From contig JAZNOW010000005.1 of the NCBI GenBank assembly GCA_045589355.1, positions 1 to 14,314 on the forward strand: a DNA stretch of 14,314 bases, in the 5' to 3' direction. The stretch is from RUG563 sp045589355. GTDB taxonomy: Bacteria > Bacillota > Clostridia > Christensenellales > Aristaeellaceae. Below, piece after piece: positions 6,690-12,769 of the stretch (positions are counted from its first letter, which is position 1; every line of letters begins with the position of its first letter). The position numbers and the translations under genes were made by a program. The notes beneath the pieces are model-generated. The model ran no database searches and was not told the DNA's origin. It saw nothing but the letters and a program-made list of their open reading frames with translations.

Positions 6690-6791
6690 GCAGCGGGATG
6701 CGCCGCCGGCACCGCATCCGGTTATTTCCGGATTTCGTTTCATGACAACTCCCCGTTCATGAACACTTGACGCGCCGAAAGCTACTCTGCC
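6690..6791 (-). ncRNA. Tetrahydrofolate (THF) riboswitch
   Basis: On the minus strand the leader reads GGCAGAGTAG, then CGCGTCAAGTG, GAAACGAAATCCGG, ACCGGATGCGG and finally GCATCCCGCTGC. This is the order of conserved blocks of the THF riboswitch (GAGUAG, CGCGUUAAGUG, ACGAA, CCGG...CCGG, GCAUCC). The closing stem is GCAG at the 5' end with CTGC at the 3' end (6690-6693). It starts about 15 bases after the predicted transcription start and precedes a folate transporter gene, the classic position. The block that is usually GGGAUG reads GGGGAGUUG here, so a covariance-model score would be useful. Confidence 0.85.
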
Positions 6792-6812
6792 TGATACGAA
6801 TCATGCAATTGT

Positions 6813-6841
6813 ATTTTACCCTGCTTTCAGGGAAAAAGCAA
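6813..6841 (-). promoter_or_regulatory. Promoter of riboswitch-folT-nth-GH130 operon
   Basis: On the minus strand, TTGCTT (6841-6836) and TAAAAT (6818-6813) are separated by exactly 17 bp. Transcription would start about 6806, just before the THF riboswitch. The spacer contains a small CCCTG/CAGGG inverted repeat. There is no clear terminator between lysA and this promoter, so some lysA transcripts may run through. Confidence 0.7.
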
Positions 6842-6859
6842 GGATAAAAGCGAAGGGGA

Positions 6860-8092
6860 TCAATCCACCAGGGTGGCGAAATAATCGGCAGGGGTTTCGG
6901 CCCGGCGGATCATGCGGAAGGTGCCGTCCTGCTGCAGAAGGATTTCCGCGCTGCGCAGGCGGCCGTTGTACTGGTAGCCCATGCAATGGCCGTGGGCGCC
7001 GGTATCGTGGATCACCATCAGGTCGCCCATCTCTGCCTTGGGCAGCATCCGGTCTACGGCAAACTTGTCGTTGTTTTCACACAGGCAGCCGGTGACGTCG
7101 TAGAGGGTATCGCAGGCAGCGTCCCGCTTGCCGCACAGGTGGATGTGGTGGTAAGCGCCGTACATGGCGGGGCGCATCAGGTTGGACGCGCAGGCATCCA
7201 CGCCGATGTAGTGCTTGTGGATGTTCTTTTCGTGGATCACCCGGGTGACCAGCCAGCCGTTGGGGCCGGTCATGAAACGGCCCAGCTCGGTTTTGATTTT
7301 CACGGTGCTGTCTGCGCCCAGGATGCGGAAATATTCTTCCTTCACCATTTCGCCGATGTGCAGGATGTTGGCCTTTTCCTGTTCCGGATGGTAGGGGATG
7401 CCTACGCCGCCGGACAGGTTGACGAAGGAAAATTCCAGGCCGGTATCTTCCGCCAGCTTTTTGCCCGTTTCAAAGAGCAGGGCGGCCAGCTTGGGGTAAT
7501 AGCTTTTTTCGGTGGTGTTGCTGACAAGGAAAGCATGCAGGCCGAACTTTTTGGCGCCCATTGCCTTCAGCTTTTCCATGCCGGGCAGAAGCTGCTCCGG
7601 CGTCCAGCCGTATTTTGCGTCCCCGGGGCTGCCCATGATGGAGTTGTTCAGGTGGAAATTGCCGCCGGGATTGAAGCGCAGGCAAATTTCTTCGGGAATG
7701 CCGCCGTTGTCCCGCAGGGTTTCGATATCGGTGATATCGTCCAGGTTCACAATGGCGTTCAGGGCCCGGGCGTGGGCAAATTCTGCCGGGGGCATGGCGT
7801 TGGCGCTGAACATGATGTGGTCGCCGGAAAAGCCCACCTTTTCGGCCAGCAGCAGCTCACATTCGCTGGAGCAGTCCACCCCGCAGTTTTCTTCCTTCAG
7901 GATGCGCAGGATGTGGGGGTTGGGCAGCGCCTTCACGGCAAAGTATTCCCGGAAATGAGGGGCCCAGGAAAAGGCTTTATTCAGGCTGCGGGCGGTTTCC
8001 CGGATGCCCTTTTCGTCGTAGAGATGGAAAGGGGTGGGGAACTGGGCGGCAGCGTTTTCAAATACGGAATCGGCAACGGAGAAATTCGGCAT
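6860..8092 (-). CDS. lysA: Diaminopimelate decarboxylase
   Basis: A 410-residue fold-type III, PLP-dependent enzyme that converts meso-diaminopimelate to lysine. The PLP lysine is in YFAVKALPNP (about residue 54). The later blocks are FGLHAFLVSNT, NLSGGVGIPYHPEQE (glycine-rich phosphate-binding site), KTELGRFMTGP, and VTGCLCENNDKFAVDR with the conserved Cys that contributes to the partner active site. Wording such as SGGVGIPY and CENNDKFA marks the clostridial lineage rather than the E. coli or Bacillus form, from family knowledge. An in-frame TTG at 8101 would add three residues, but AAAGGA lies only 2 bases before it and 10 before ATG 8092, so the ATG is preferred. Transcribed alone from its own promoter. 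Confidence 0.93.
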   Translation of the reverse strand: MPNFSVADSVFENAAAQFPTPFHLYDEKGIRETARSLNKAFSWAPHFREYFAVKALPNPHILRILKEENCGVDCSSECELLLAEKVGFSGDHIMFSANAMPPAEFAHARALNAIVNLDDITDIETLRDNGGIPEEICLRFNPGGNFHLNNSIMGSPGDAKYGWTPEQLLPGMEKLKAMGAKKFGLHAFLVSNTTEKSYYPKLAALLFETGKKLAEDTGLEFSFVNLSGGVGIPYHPEQEKANILHIGEMVKEEYFRILGADSTVKIKTELGRFMTGPNGWLVTRVIHEKNIHKHYIGVDACASNLMRPAMYGAYHHIHLCGKRDAACDTLYDVTGCLCENNDKFAVDRMLPKAEMGDLMVIHDTGAHGHCMGYQYNGRLRSAEILLQQDGTFRMIRRAETPADYFATLVD

Positions 8093-8130
8093 ACTACACA
8101 AATCCTTTCGTGTACATCAAGTACCGCTCC

Positions 8131-8159
8131 ATTATAAAGAAATTGCATACAATCAGCAA
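8131..8159 (-). promoter_or_regulatory. lysA promoter
   Basis: On the minus strand, TTGCTG (8159-8154) and TATAAT (8136-8131) are separated by 17 bp, with the lysA start about 40 bases downstream. It is divergent from the cysE-cysS promoter. Confidence 0.78.
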
Positions 8160-8204
8160 GACGCAAAATAAGGAAAGCACAATTTTAGAACATCACAAAA
8201 TGGG

Positions 8205-8232
8205 TTGACAATTCCGAAACCATGCATATAAT
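8205..8232 (+). promoter_or_regulatory. Promoter of T-box-cysE-cysS operon
   Basis: A consensus TTGACA (8205-8210) and TATAAT (8227-8232) are separated by 16 bp. Transcription would start near 8239, at the beginning of the T-box leader. Confidence 0.85.
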
Positions 8233-8238
8233 AGGAAG

Positions 8239-8466
8239 CAGGCAAGGAACGGGAAAAAAGCCTGATCCCGGCAATGGAAGAGAGAGCGCGTCACCGGCTG
8301 CAAGCGTGCTTCGTTGCCCCAGGCAGTGCCCCCGGGAGCCGCTGTGCCGAACCGGATAGCAGTAGGCACGGCCGTGTGCGCCGCGTTAAGGCGATATCCA
8401 TAGATAAGTAAGAGTGGATTGAAATGGCTCACGCCGTTCTCTGAAGGGAACGTGCGTTATTTTTTT
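8239..8466 (+). ncRNA. T-box riboswitch, tRNA-Cys responsive (divergent core)
   Basis: The long leader has T-box hallmarks. An AGAGAG stretch (8280-8286) is followed by GGCTGCAAGC in the distal Stem I loop. GGGAGCCGCTG leads to a UGC cysteine specifier (8345-8347) followed by CGAAC. An AGTAGG block closes Stem I, which pairs CTGATCC with GGAT..CAG. The antiterminator is AGAG (8411-8414) with CTCT (8439-8442) plus AATGGC (8423-8428) with GCCGTT (8433-8438), leaving the bulge TGGATTGA (8415-8422). UGGA complements the UCCA end expected for tRNA-Cys. The usual ACC of the T-box is missing. Uncharged tRNA-Cys should favour the antiterminator and turn on cysE-cysS. Confidence 0.85.
8431..8466 (+). 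terminator. Conditional terminator of the T-box
   Basis: The stem is GTTCTC (8436-8441) with GGGAAC (8446-8451), loop TGAA, extended by ACGC (8431-8434) with GCGT (8454-8457) across a small internal loop, then TATTTTTTT (8458-8466). It uses the same GTTCTC bases as the antiterminator, so the two folds exclude each other. The cysE ribosome binding site follows at once. Confidence 0.88.
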
Positions 8467-8478
8467 AGGAGGGATTTC

Positions 8479-9192
8479 ATGTTCGACACCCTGAAGAGGG
8501 ACCTGGACGCCGTCCTCAAGCGCGACCCGGCAGTGCATTCCCGGGCGGAAGTTTTTTTCTGCTATCCCGGGTTCAAGGCGGTAAGGCGGCACAGAAGGGC
8601 CCACAAGGCGTACCTGAAGGGCAAGTATTTCCTGGCCCGGTGGATCTCCAGCCGCACCAAGAAAAAAACCGGCATTGAAATCCATCCCGGCGCCACCATC
8701 GGCGAAGGCCTGTTCATTGACCATGGCGCCGGTGTGGTAATCGGCGAAACCACCGTGATCGGCAACAACGTGACCCTCTACCAGGGGGTCACCCTGGGCG
8801 GTACCGGCAAGGACACCGGCAAGCGCCACCCCACCCTGGGGGACGACGTGGTGGTGGGCGCCGGGGCCAAGGTGCTGGGGCCCATTACGCTGGGCAACCA
8901 TGTGAAGGTGGGCGCCGGGGCCATTGTGCTCAAAGACGTGCCGGACCAGTGTACCGTGGTGGGCAACCCCGGCCGCATTGTGCGCGGGCCCGCCAAACGC
9001 CCGGAAATCGACCTGAACCACGGCGACCTGCCCGACCCCATGCTGGACAAGATGCAGCAGCTCTACAAGCGGCTCAGCCAGCTGGAAAAGGTGCTGACGG
9101 AGCATGCCATCAAGGTGGGCTGTGCCGGCTGTCCGGTGGAGGATTGTCCCGGCCGGGAAATGGGCGGCTGTCAAAGCGCCGAAGCCCAATAA
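8479..9192 (+). CDS. cysE: Serine O-acetyltransferase
   Basis: A 237-residue enzyme making O-acetylserine from serine and acetyl-CoA, the first step of cysteine synthesis. It is the short Gram-positive form. The left-handed beta-helix of hexapeptide repeats runs from about residue 63 to 165. The active site is in GIEIHPGATIGEGLFIDHGAG: H82 matches the catalytic His158 of E. coli CysE and E67 replaces its Asp143, as is common in Bacillota. VTLGGTGKDTGKRHP is the substrate/CoA loop. ATG 8479 follows AGGAGGG by 6 bases; an upstream in-frame ATG at 8419 lies inside the T-box and is rejected. The tail has four cysteines (215, 218, 223, 231) and ends in Gln, not the Ile that docks into CysK. First gene of the cysteine operon. 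Confidence 0.95.
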   Translation: MFDTLKRDLDAVLKRDPAVHSRAEVFFCYPGFKAVRRHRRAHKAYLKGKYFLARWISSRTKKKTGIEIHPGATIGEGLFIDHGAGVVIGETTVIGNNVTLYQGVTLGGTGKDTGKRHPTLGDDVVVGAGAKVLGPITLGNHVKVGAGAIVLKDVPDQCTVVGNPGRIVRGPAKRPEIDLNHGDLPDPMLDKMQQLYKRLSQLEKVLTEHAIKVGCAGCPVEDCPGREMGGCQSAEAQ

Positions 9193-9269
9193 ATAAGAAA
9201 CACTTGGAAACAACATCGCAGAACACACCAACAAAGCAAAAGAACGTAAAGAAGGCTTTCTTGGGAGGG

Positions 9270-9312
9270 TGCGGGAGGGGGTTCTTTGGCCCCCAAAGAA
9301 CCTCCTCCCGCA
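9270..9312 (+). repeat. Long inverted repeat between cysE and cysS
   Basis: A 20-bp stem (9270-9289 with 9293-9312, one G-U pair) has a CCC loop. It is followed by AAAAAATAT and not by a T-tract, so it is not a terminator for cysE, and on the minus strand no T-tract follows either. Its right arm contains CCTCCT (9301-9306), complementary to the AGGAGG of cysS (9321-9326). It could protect or process the mRNA between the two genes, keep the anti-RBS sequence occupied, or be a dispersed palindromic repeat. Confidence 0.75.
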
Positions 9313-9334
9313 AAAAATATAGGAGGAACAAATC

Positions 9335-10735
9335 ATGCTGATTTACAATAGCAAGACCCGGAAGAAGGAAGAACTGGTCACCCTGCAGCCCGGCAAGGTG
9401 GGCATTTACGCCTGCGGCCCCACGGTGTACGATTATTTCCACATTGGCAACGCCCGCCCCTTCATCGTGTTTGACGTGCTGCGCCGCTACCTGGAGCACC
9501 GGGGCTACGAAGTGAAGTTTGTGCAGAATTTCACCGACATTGACGATAAAATGATCCGCCGCGCCAACCAGGAAGGCATCACTGTGAAGGAACTGGGTGA
9601 CCGGTTCATTCAGGAATACTACCAGGATGCGGCGGCGCTGGGCATCCGCAAGGCCACCGTGCATCCCCGGGCCACCGAGCACATCGGCGATATCATCAAG
9701 CTGGTGAAGAACCTGCAGAACAAGGGCTTTGCCTACGAAGTGAACGGCGACGTGTACTTCGACGTGAAGAAGGATACCGCTTACGGCAAGCTGTCCGGCC
9801 AGAACATGGACGATTTGGAAGCCGGCGCCCGCATCGACGTGGACGACGTGAAGCACAACCCGGCCGATTTTGCCCTCTGGAAGGCTCAGAAGCCCGGCGA
9901 ACCCGCCTGGAACAGCCCCTGGGGTCAGGGCCGGCCCGGCTGGCACATTGAATGCAGCGCCATGAGCATGAAATACCTGGGCGAAACCTTCGATATTCAC
10001 TGCGGCGGCAAGGACCTTCTCTTCCCCCACCACGAAAACGAAGTGGCACAGTCCGAATGCGCCACCGGCAAGCCCTTCGCCAACTACTGGATGCACAACG
10101 GCTTTATCAATATCGATAACGAAAAGATGAGCAAGTCCGCCGGCAATTTCTTCACCGTGCGCGATATTCTGAAGGAATACGCCCCCGAAGACGTGCGCAT
10201 GTTCATGCTCTCCGCCCATTACCGCAGCCCCGTCAACTTCAGCCGGGATATGATCGCCCAGGCCCATGCTTCCCTGCAGCGGCTCTATACCGCCCGGGAC
10301 CGGATGGCGTTCCTGCTGGACAGCGCTGCCCAGAAGGATATGAGCGAAGCGGAACAGCAGCTGATGGAAAAACTGCAGGAAAGCACCGCTCGCTTCGACG
10401 CCGCCATGGACGACGATATGAACACCGCCGACGCCATGGGCGCGCTGTTTGAAATCGTGAAGGAAGCCAATGTGGTGCTCAACGAAAACAGCAGCAAGCA
10501 GGTCCTGGAAAAGACCCTCTCCACCCTCCAGGCCCTGTGCGACGTGCTGGGCATTCTGGTGAAGCCTTATGTGATGGAACTGCCGGAAGAAGTGCAAGCC
10601 CTGGCCGATGCCCGCGCCACCGCCCGCAAGGAAAAGAACTGGCAAAAGAGCGACGAACTGCGCGACGCCCTTAAGGCACTGGGCTATATGGTGGAAGATA
10701 CCGCCAAGGGCCAGAAGATCTCCAAGCTGAGTTGA
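9335..10735 (+). CDS. cysS: Cysteinyl-tRNA synthetase
   Basis: A 466-residue class I aminoacyl-tRNA synthetase of standard length, attaching cysteine to tRNA-Cys. The ATP-binding signatures are HIGN (36-39) and KMSKS (264-268). The zinc site that reads the cysteine thiol is intact: C27 in YACGPTVYD, C207 in WHIECSAMS, H232 and E236 in FPHHENE, matching the E. coli pattern. The DALR-type anticodon helix bundle fills about residues 330-466. AGGAGG at 9321-9326 precedes the ATG by 8 bases. It follows cysE by 142 bases containing the strong hairpin, and both sit under the Cys T-box, so precursor synthesis and charging respond together to uncharged tRNA-Cys. Repeat island B begins right after its stop. 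Confidence 0.98.
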   Translation: MLIYNSKTRKKEELVTLQPGKVGIYACGPTVYDYFHIGNARPFIVFDVLRRYLEHRGYEVKFVQNFTDIDDKMIRRANQEGITVKELGDRFIQEYYQDAAALGIRKATVHPRATEHIGDIIKLVKNLQNKGFAYEVNGDVYFDVKKDTAYGKLSGQNMDDLEAGARIDVDDVKHNPADFALWKAQKPGEPAWNSPWGQGRPGWHIECSAMSMKYLGETFDIHCGGKDLLFPHHENEVAQSECATGKPFANYWMHNGFINIDNEKMSKSAGNFFTVRDILKEYAPEDVRMFMLSAHYRSPVNFSRDMIAQAHASLQRLYTARDRMAFLLDSAAQKDMSEAEQQLMEKLQESTARFDAAMDDDMNTADAMGALFEIVKEANVVLNENSSKQVLEKTLSTLQALCDVLGILVKPYVMELPEEVQALADARATARKEKNWQKSDELRDALKALGYMVEDTAKGQKISKLS

Positions 10736-10750
10736 CGGAATGTGCGATAT

Positions 10751-10773
10751 ATGGGGGCTTGTGCAGCCCCCAT
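10751..10773 (+). terminator. Hairpin after cysS, possible terminator or mRNA 3' end
   Basis: ATGGGGGCT (10751-10759) pairs perfectly with AGCCCCCAT (10765-10773), loop TGTGC, 15 bases after the cysS stop. There is no T-tract, so it is a weak intrinsic terminator candidate. A second palindrome (CCAGGGGC/GCCCCTGG-like, 10784-10802) follows. Confidence 0.4.
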
Positions 10774-10924
10774 GCCCCCGGCACCAGGGGCATTGCCCCT
10801 GGACCCAGTACGCGATATTGCATGATTTATCAACAGAAGTTGTGTCCGCGCGCTGCTTGAGGAACGGAAAGGGGGCTGCTCGCCCCCCGTACCCCTCGGC
10901 AGGGCGATCCGCCCTGCACCCTTC

Positions 10925-11231
10925 CTGCGACAAAACAGGATGTATCAAAAAAAAGTTGCTTCCGCATGACGCTTGAGAAAACCAAGCAGTTTCAGCCACG
11001 GGCGCAATGAAAACAAAGAAAAAGCCGGGAGAGAAAGCTCGCTTTCTCCGCCGGCCTTTTTCTATTGTTTTCCCCGGATGCCTAAGCATCCGGCAGGCGG
11101 TGGAACACCGCCCAGCCCGTGGGCGGCAGTGCCGCAGCCAATTCGCAATGTAATTGTCTTTTCTCTCAAACGCGTCTGTGCGTGTACGGAAGTGCCACAC
11201 TCCATTCGCTATGTTTCCATCTTCTTATACG
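10925..11231 (+). ncRNA. 306-bp hairpin-rich core of island B, candidate structured RNA
   Basis: The second copy of the 291-597 core. The stems are kept: CCTG/CAGG at its left end, the terminator-like hairpin at 11024-11055, CCGGATGC/GCATCCGG at 11074-11081 and 11086-11093 with loop CTAA, GGCGGTG/CACCGCC next, and GCCCGTGGGC, which is a full Watson-Crick version of the G-U-containing GCCCGTGGGT in copy A. Paired changes keep stems intact, which favours a selected structure. No function is known to me. Confidence 0.45.
11019..11061. terminator. Terminator-like hairpin in island B core
   Basis: GCCGG (11024-11028) pairs with CCGGC (11051-11055), and GAGAAAGC (11031-11038) with GCTTTCTC (11041-11048), loop TC, between an A-tract and five T. 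Relative to the copy at 386-429, a T-A pair became C-G and a G-C pair became A-T, both without breaking the stem. It may be the true end of the cysE-cysS transcript. Confidence 0.6.
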
Positions 11232-11580
11232 CCCCAGCGGGAAATTGCTTGTGTAACAAAAATACCACTTCCGCTACTGGGTCAAGGGCCAATGGCCCTT
11301 GTGGGGTGCAGGGGTGAAACCCCGCATCGTCTCCCAATGCCACAGCGGGACATTGTTTGTGCCATAAGTCCACCACTTCCGCTACTGGGTCAAGGGCCAA
11401 TGGCCCTTGTGGGGTGCAGGGGTGAAACCCCGCATGGTTCCCTCAAGCCCCAGCGGGAAATTGTTTGAAGATCAATTCAACTACTTCCGCCACTGGGTCA
11501 AGGGCCAATGGCCCTTGTGGGTCCAGGGGCGATGCCCCTGGTGGGGTGGAGGGGCGAAGCCCCGCATGGTTCCTGCCGTT
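11232..11580. repeat. 108-bp tandem repeat units, island B
   Basis: Three units start at 11232, 11340 and 11448, exactly 108 bp apart. Each has CC(C/A)CAGCGGGA(A/C)ATTG, a variable stretch of about 25 bases, then CTTCCGC(T/C)ACTGGGTC, the palindrome AAGGGCCAATGGCCCTT and GGGGTGAAACCCCGCAT. The third unit carries an added palindrome (CCAGGGGC/GCCCCTGG) and a GGGGCGAAGCCCC variant. Homologous to 598-887. Confidence 0.88.
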
Positions 11581-11603
11581 CAGCAAGAAATTGAAATTTC
11601 CGG

Positions 11604-11632
11604 TTGACATACAATAGGTAATATGTTATCTT
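11604..11632 (+). promoter_or_regulatory. Promoter of the MarR-flavodoxin operon
   Basis: TTGACA (11604-11609) and TATCTT (11627-11632) are separated by 17 bp. The first palindromic operator covers the spacer and -10 box. Confidence 0.75.
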
Positions 11633-11652
11633 TTAAAGGTAATGTGTTACCT
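11616..11652. promoter_or_regulatory. Two palindromic operators for the MarR-type regulator
   Basis: AGGTAATATGTTATCT (11616-11631) and AGGTAATGTGTTACCT (11637-11652) are 16-bp palindromes; the second is perfect in its arms. Their centres lie 21 bp apart, two helical turns, so two dimers could bind one face of the DNA. They cover the -10 box and the likely transcription start, which predicts autorepression. Confidence 0.75.
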
Positions 11653-11675
11653 ATTATGCATTTCAGGAGGAAAGC

Positions 11676-12152
11676 ATGGATTTTGAACAGGTGATGCAGC
11701 AGGAAAACGTATCCTTTGCGGGGATCGAAGCGCCGTATTTTTTGCTGGGGCTGCTCAGCGCCTTTGACAACCGGTTTCAGGCGGCGGCGGATAAGCTGAT
11801 CGGCGAGATGAGCTGGAAGCAGTTTTTCGCGGTGATCTGCATCAACATGTGTCGGGAAGCGCCGGGGATCAAGGAACTGGCGGGCATCCTGGGCACCAGC
11901 CATCAGAACGCAAAGCAGATTTTGCTGAAGCTGGAAAAGAAGGGCTTTGTGCATCTGGAAGGGGATGCAAAGGACAAGCGCAGGCAGCGGGTATACCTGA
12001 CGGAAAAATGCCGGGTGTTCTGCGAAAAGAACGACGAAAACGGTGCGCAGGTGATGCAGCAGTTGTTTGCCGGCATTGCGCCGGAAAACTTGCAGGCCAC
12101 CATCCGCACCATCATGCAAATGGAAAGTAATTTGAAAGGCTTGGGTGAATAA
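11676..12152 (+). CDS. MarR-family transcriptional regulator
   Basis: A 158-residue protein with the MarR layout: an N-terminal dimerisation helix, a winged helix-turn-helix at about residues 55-110 (PGIKELAGILGTSHQNAKQILLKLEKKGFVHLEGDAKDKR is the HTH plus the wing, whose D-x-R-like KDKRRQRVYLT is typical), and a C-terminal dimerisation helix. It is expected to repress its own operon through the palindromes at 11616-11652 and to respond to a small ligand or oxidant. Cysteines are present (about 59, 109 and 114), but no known redox motif is obvious. AGGAGG sits 6-7 bases before ATG 11676. The flavodoxin-like gene starts one base after its stop, so that protein is its likely target. The ligand is unknown. 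Confidence 0.9.
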   Translation: MDFEQVMQQENVSFAGIEAPYFLLGLLSAFDNRFQAAADKLIGEMSWKQFFAVICINMCREAPGIKELAGILGTSHQNAKQILLKLEKKGFVHLEGDAKDKRRQRVYLTEKCRVFCEKNDENGAQVMQQLFAGIAPENLQATIRTIMQMESNLKGLGE

Positions 12153-12153
12153 G

Positions 12154-12681
12154 ATGAAAAAGGGGATTATTCTGTATCAGTCCAAATACGGCGCCACGGA
12201 AAAGTATGCAAAATGGCTGCAGGAAAAGACGGGCTTTGCCCGGATGGAAACGAAGAAGGCTACCCTGACCGATGTGCAGGGGTACGATACCATCATCCTG
12301 GGCGGCGGCGTGTATGCCGGCGGTATTGCCGGGCTGAACTTTTTGAAAAAGCACATGGAAAAACTGACGGATAAGCAGGTGCTGGTGTTTGCGGTGGGTG
12401 CATCGCCCTATGATGAAAATTTCATTGCCCAGTGCAAGGATATGCAGTTCAAGGACGAGCTGAAAGACCTGCCCCTTTTCTATTGCCGGGGTGCATGGGA
12501 CATGGAAAAAATGACGTTCCTGCACAAAACCCTGTGCGGCATGCTGAAAAAAGCCGTGGCCAAGCAGGACCCTGCCACCTTCGAACCCTGGCAGAGCGCC
12601 CTGTTTTCTGCCGCAGATACGGCCTGCGACTGGACGGACGAGCGCTATCTTTCGCCCATTTTGGCGGAATTGGAAAAGTGA
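12154..12681 (+). CDS. Flavodoxin-domain protein (HemG / Flavodoxin_5-like)
   Basis: A 175-residue protein opening with a flavodoxin strand and phosphate loop for FMN, IILYQSKYGATEKYAKWL. A second block, YDTIILGGGVYAGGIAGLNFLKK, is typical of the HemG/protoporphyrinogen oxidase-like flavodoxins. It should be a cytoplasmic FMN electron carrier or reductase; nothing in the window identifies its partner, and no haem genes are nearby. The C-terminal third (after about residue 115) is less clearly flavodoxin. ATG 12154 is preferred over an in-frame GTG at 12145 because GGGTGA lies at the right distance. The gene follows the MarR stop by one base, so the two are co-expressed. No clear terminator follows before the gdhA promoter. 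Confidence 0.85.
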   Translation: MKKGIILYQSKYGATEKYAKWLQEKTGFARMETKKATLTDVQGYDTIILGGGVYAGGIAGLNFLKKHMEKLTDKQVLVFAVGASPYDENFIAQCKDMQFKDELKDLPLFYCRGAWDMEKMTFLHKTLCGMLKKAVAKQDPATFEPWQSALFSAADTACDWTDERYLSPILAELEK

Positions 12682-12704
12682 ACAGTGAAAAAACAGTAAA
12701 ACTC

Positions 12705-12734
12705 TTGTCAATGTATGCAGAAATACAGTATAAT
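12705..12734 (+). promoter_or_regulatory. gdhA promoter
   Basis: TTGTCA (12705-12710) and a perfect TATAAT (12729-12734) are separated by 18 bp. The start codon is 35 bases downstream, with AAAGAGG as ribosome binding site. Confidence 0.85.
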
Positions 12735-12769
12735 TTCCCCGTTATCTTTGATGAAAGAGGCGAACAAAA

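Larger units (their letters stand above)
10736..11600. repeat. Composite repeat island B (non-coding)
   Basis: About 870 bases without a credible gene, built like island A at 1-887 and in the same orientation. From left to right: two GC-rich palindromes (10751-10773 and 10784-10802); one roughly 115-bp module starting near 10810 that matches the modules at 68 and 171; the 306-bp core (10925-11231); and three 108-bp tandem units (11232-about 11580). Island A has more modules on the left and fewer intact units on the right, so module numbers vary between copies. Open frames are short and overlap in several frames. It ends just before the MarR promoter at 11604. Confidence 0.85.

Noticed and set aside
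6622..6717. N-terminal extension of FolT
   Set aside because: The extension would translate the riboswitch and its expression platform. ATG 6621 has a well-placed AGGAGG, and the protein then has normal S-component length.
8419..8478. Upstream in-frame start for cysE
   Set aside because: It lies inside the T-box antiterminator and terminator, has no ribosome binding site, and adds residues absent from the family. ATG 8479 has AGGAGGG.
9270..9312. Terminator between cysE and cysS
   Set aside because: The hairpin is strong, but the plus strand continues with A residues, not T. cysS has no separate promoter visible and shares the Cys T-box logic with cysE.
9110..11200. 696-codon open frame on the minus strand
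   Set aside because: It is antisense to cysS, spans the cysE-cysS hairpin and half of island B, is rich in His, Gly and Val as expected of antisense frames in GC-rich codon-biased genes, and has no domain.
11232..11580. CRISPR array
   Set aside because: The 108-bp period, long palindromic repeats, only three units and no cas genes do not fit a CRISPR array.
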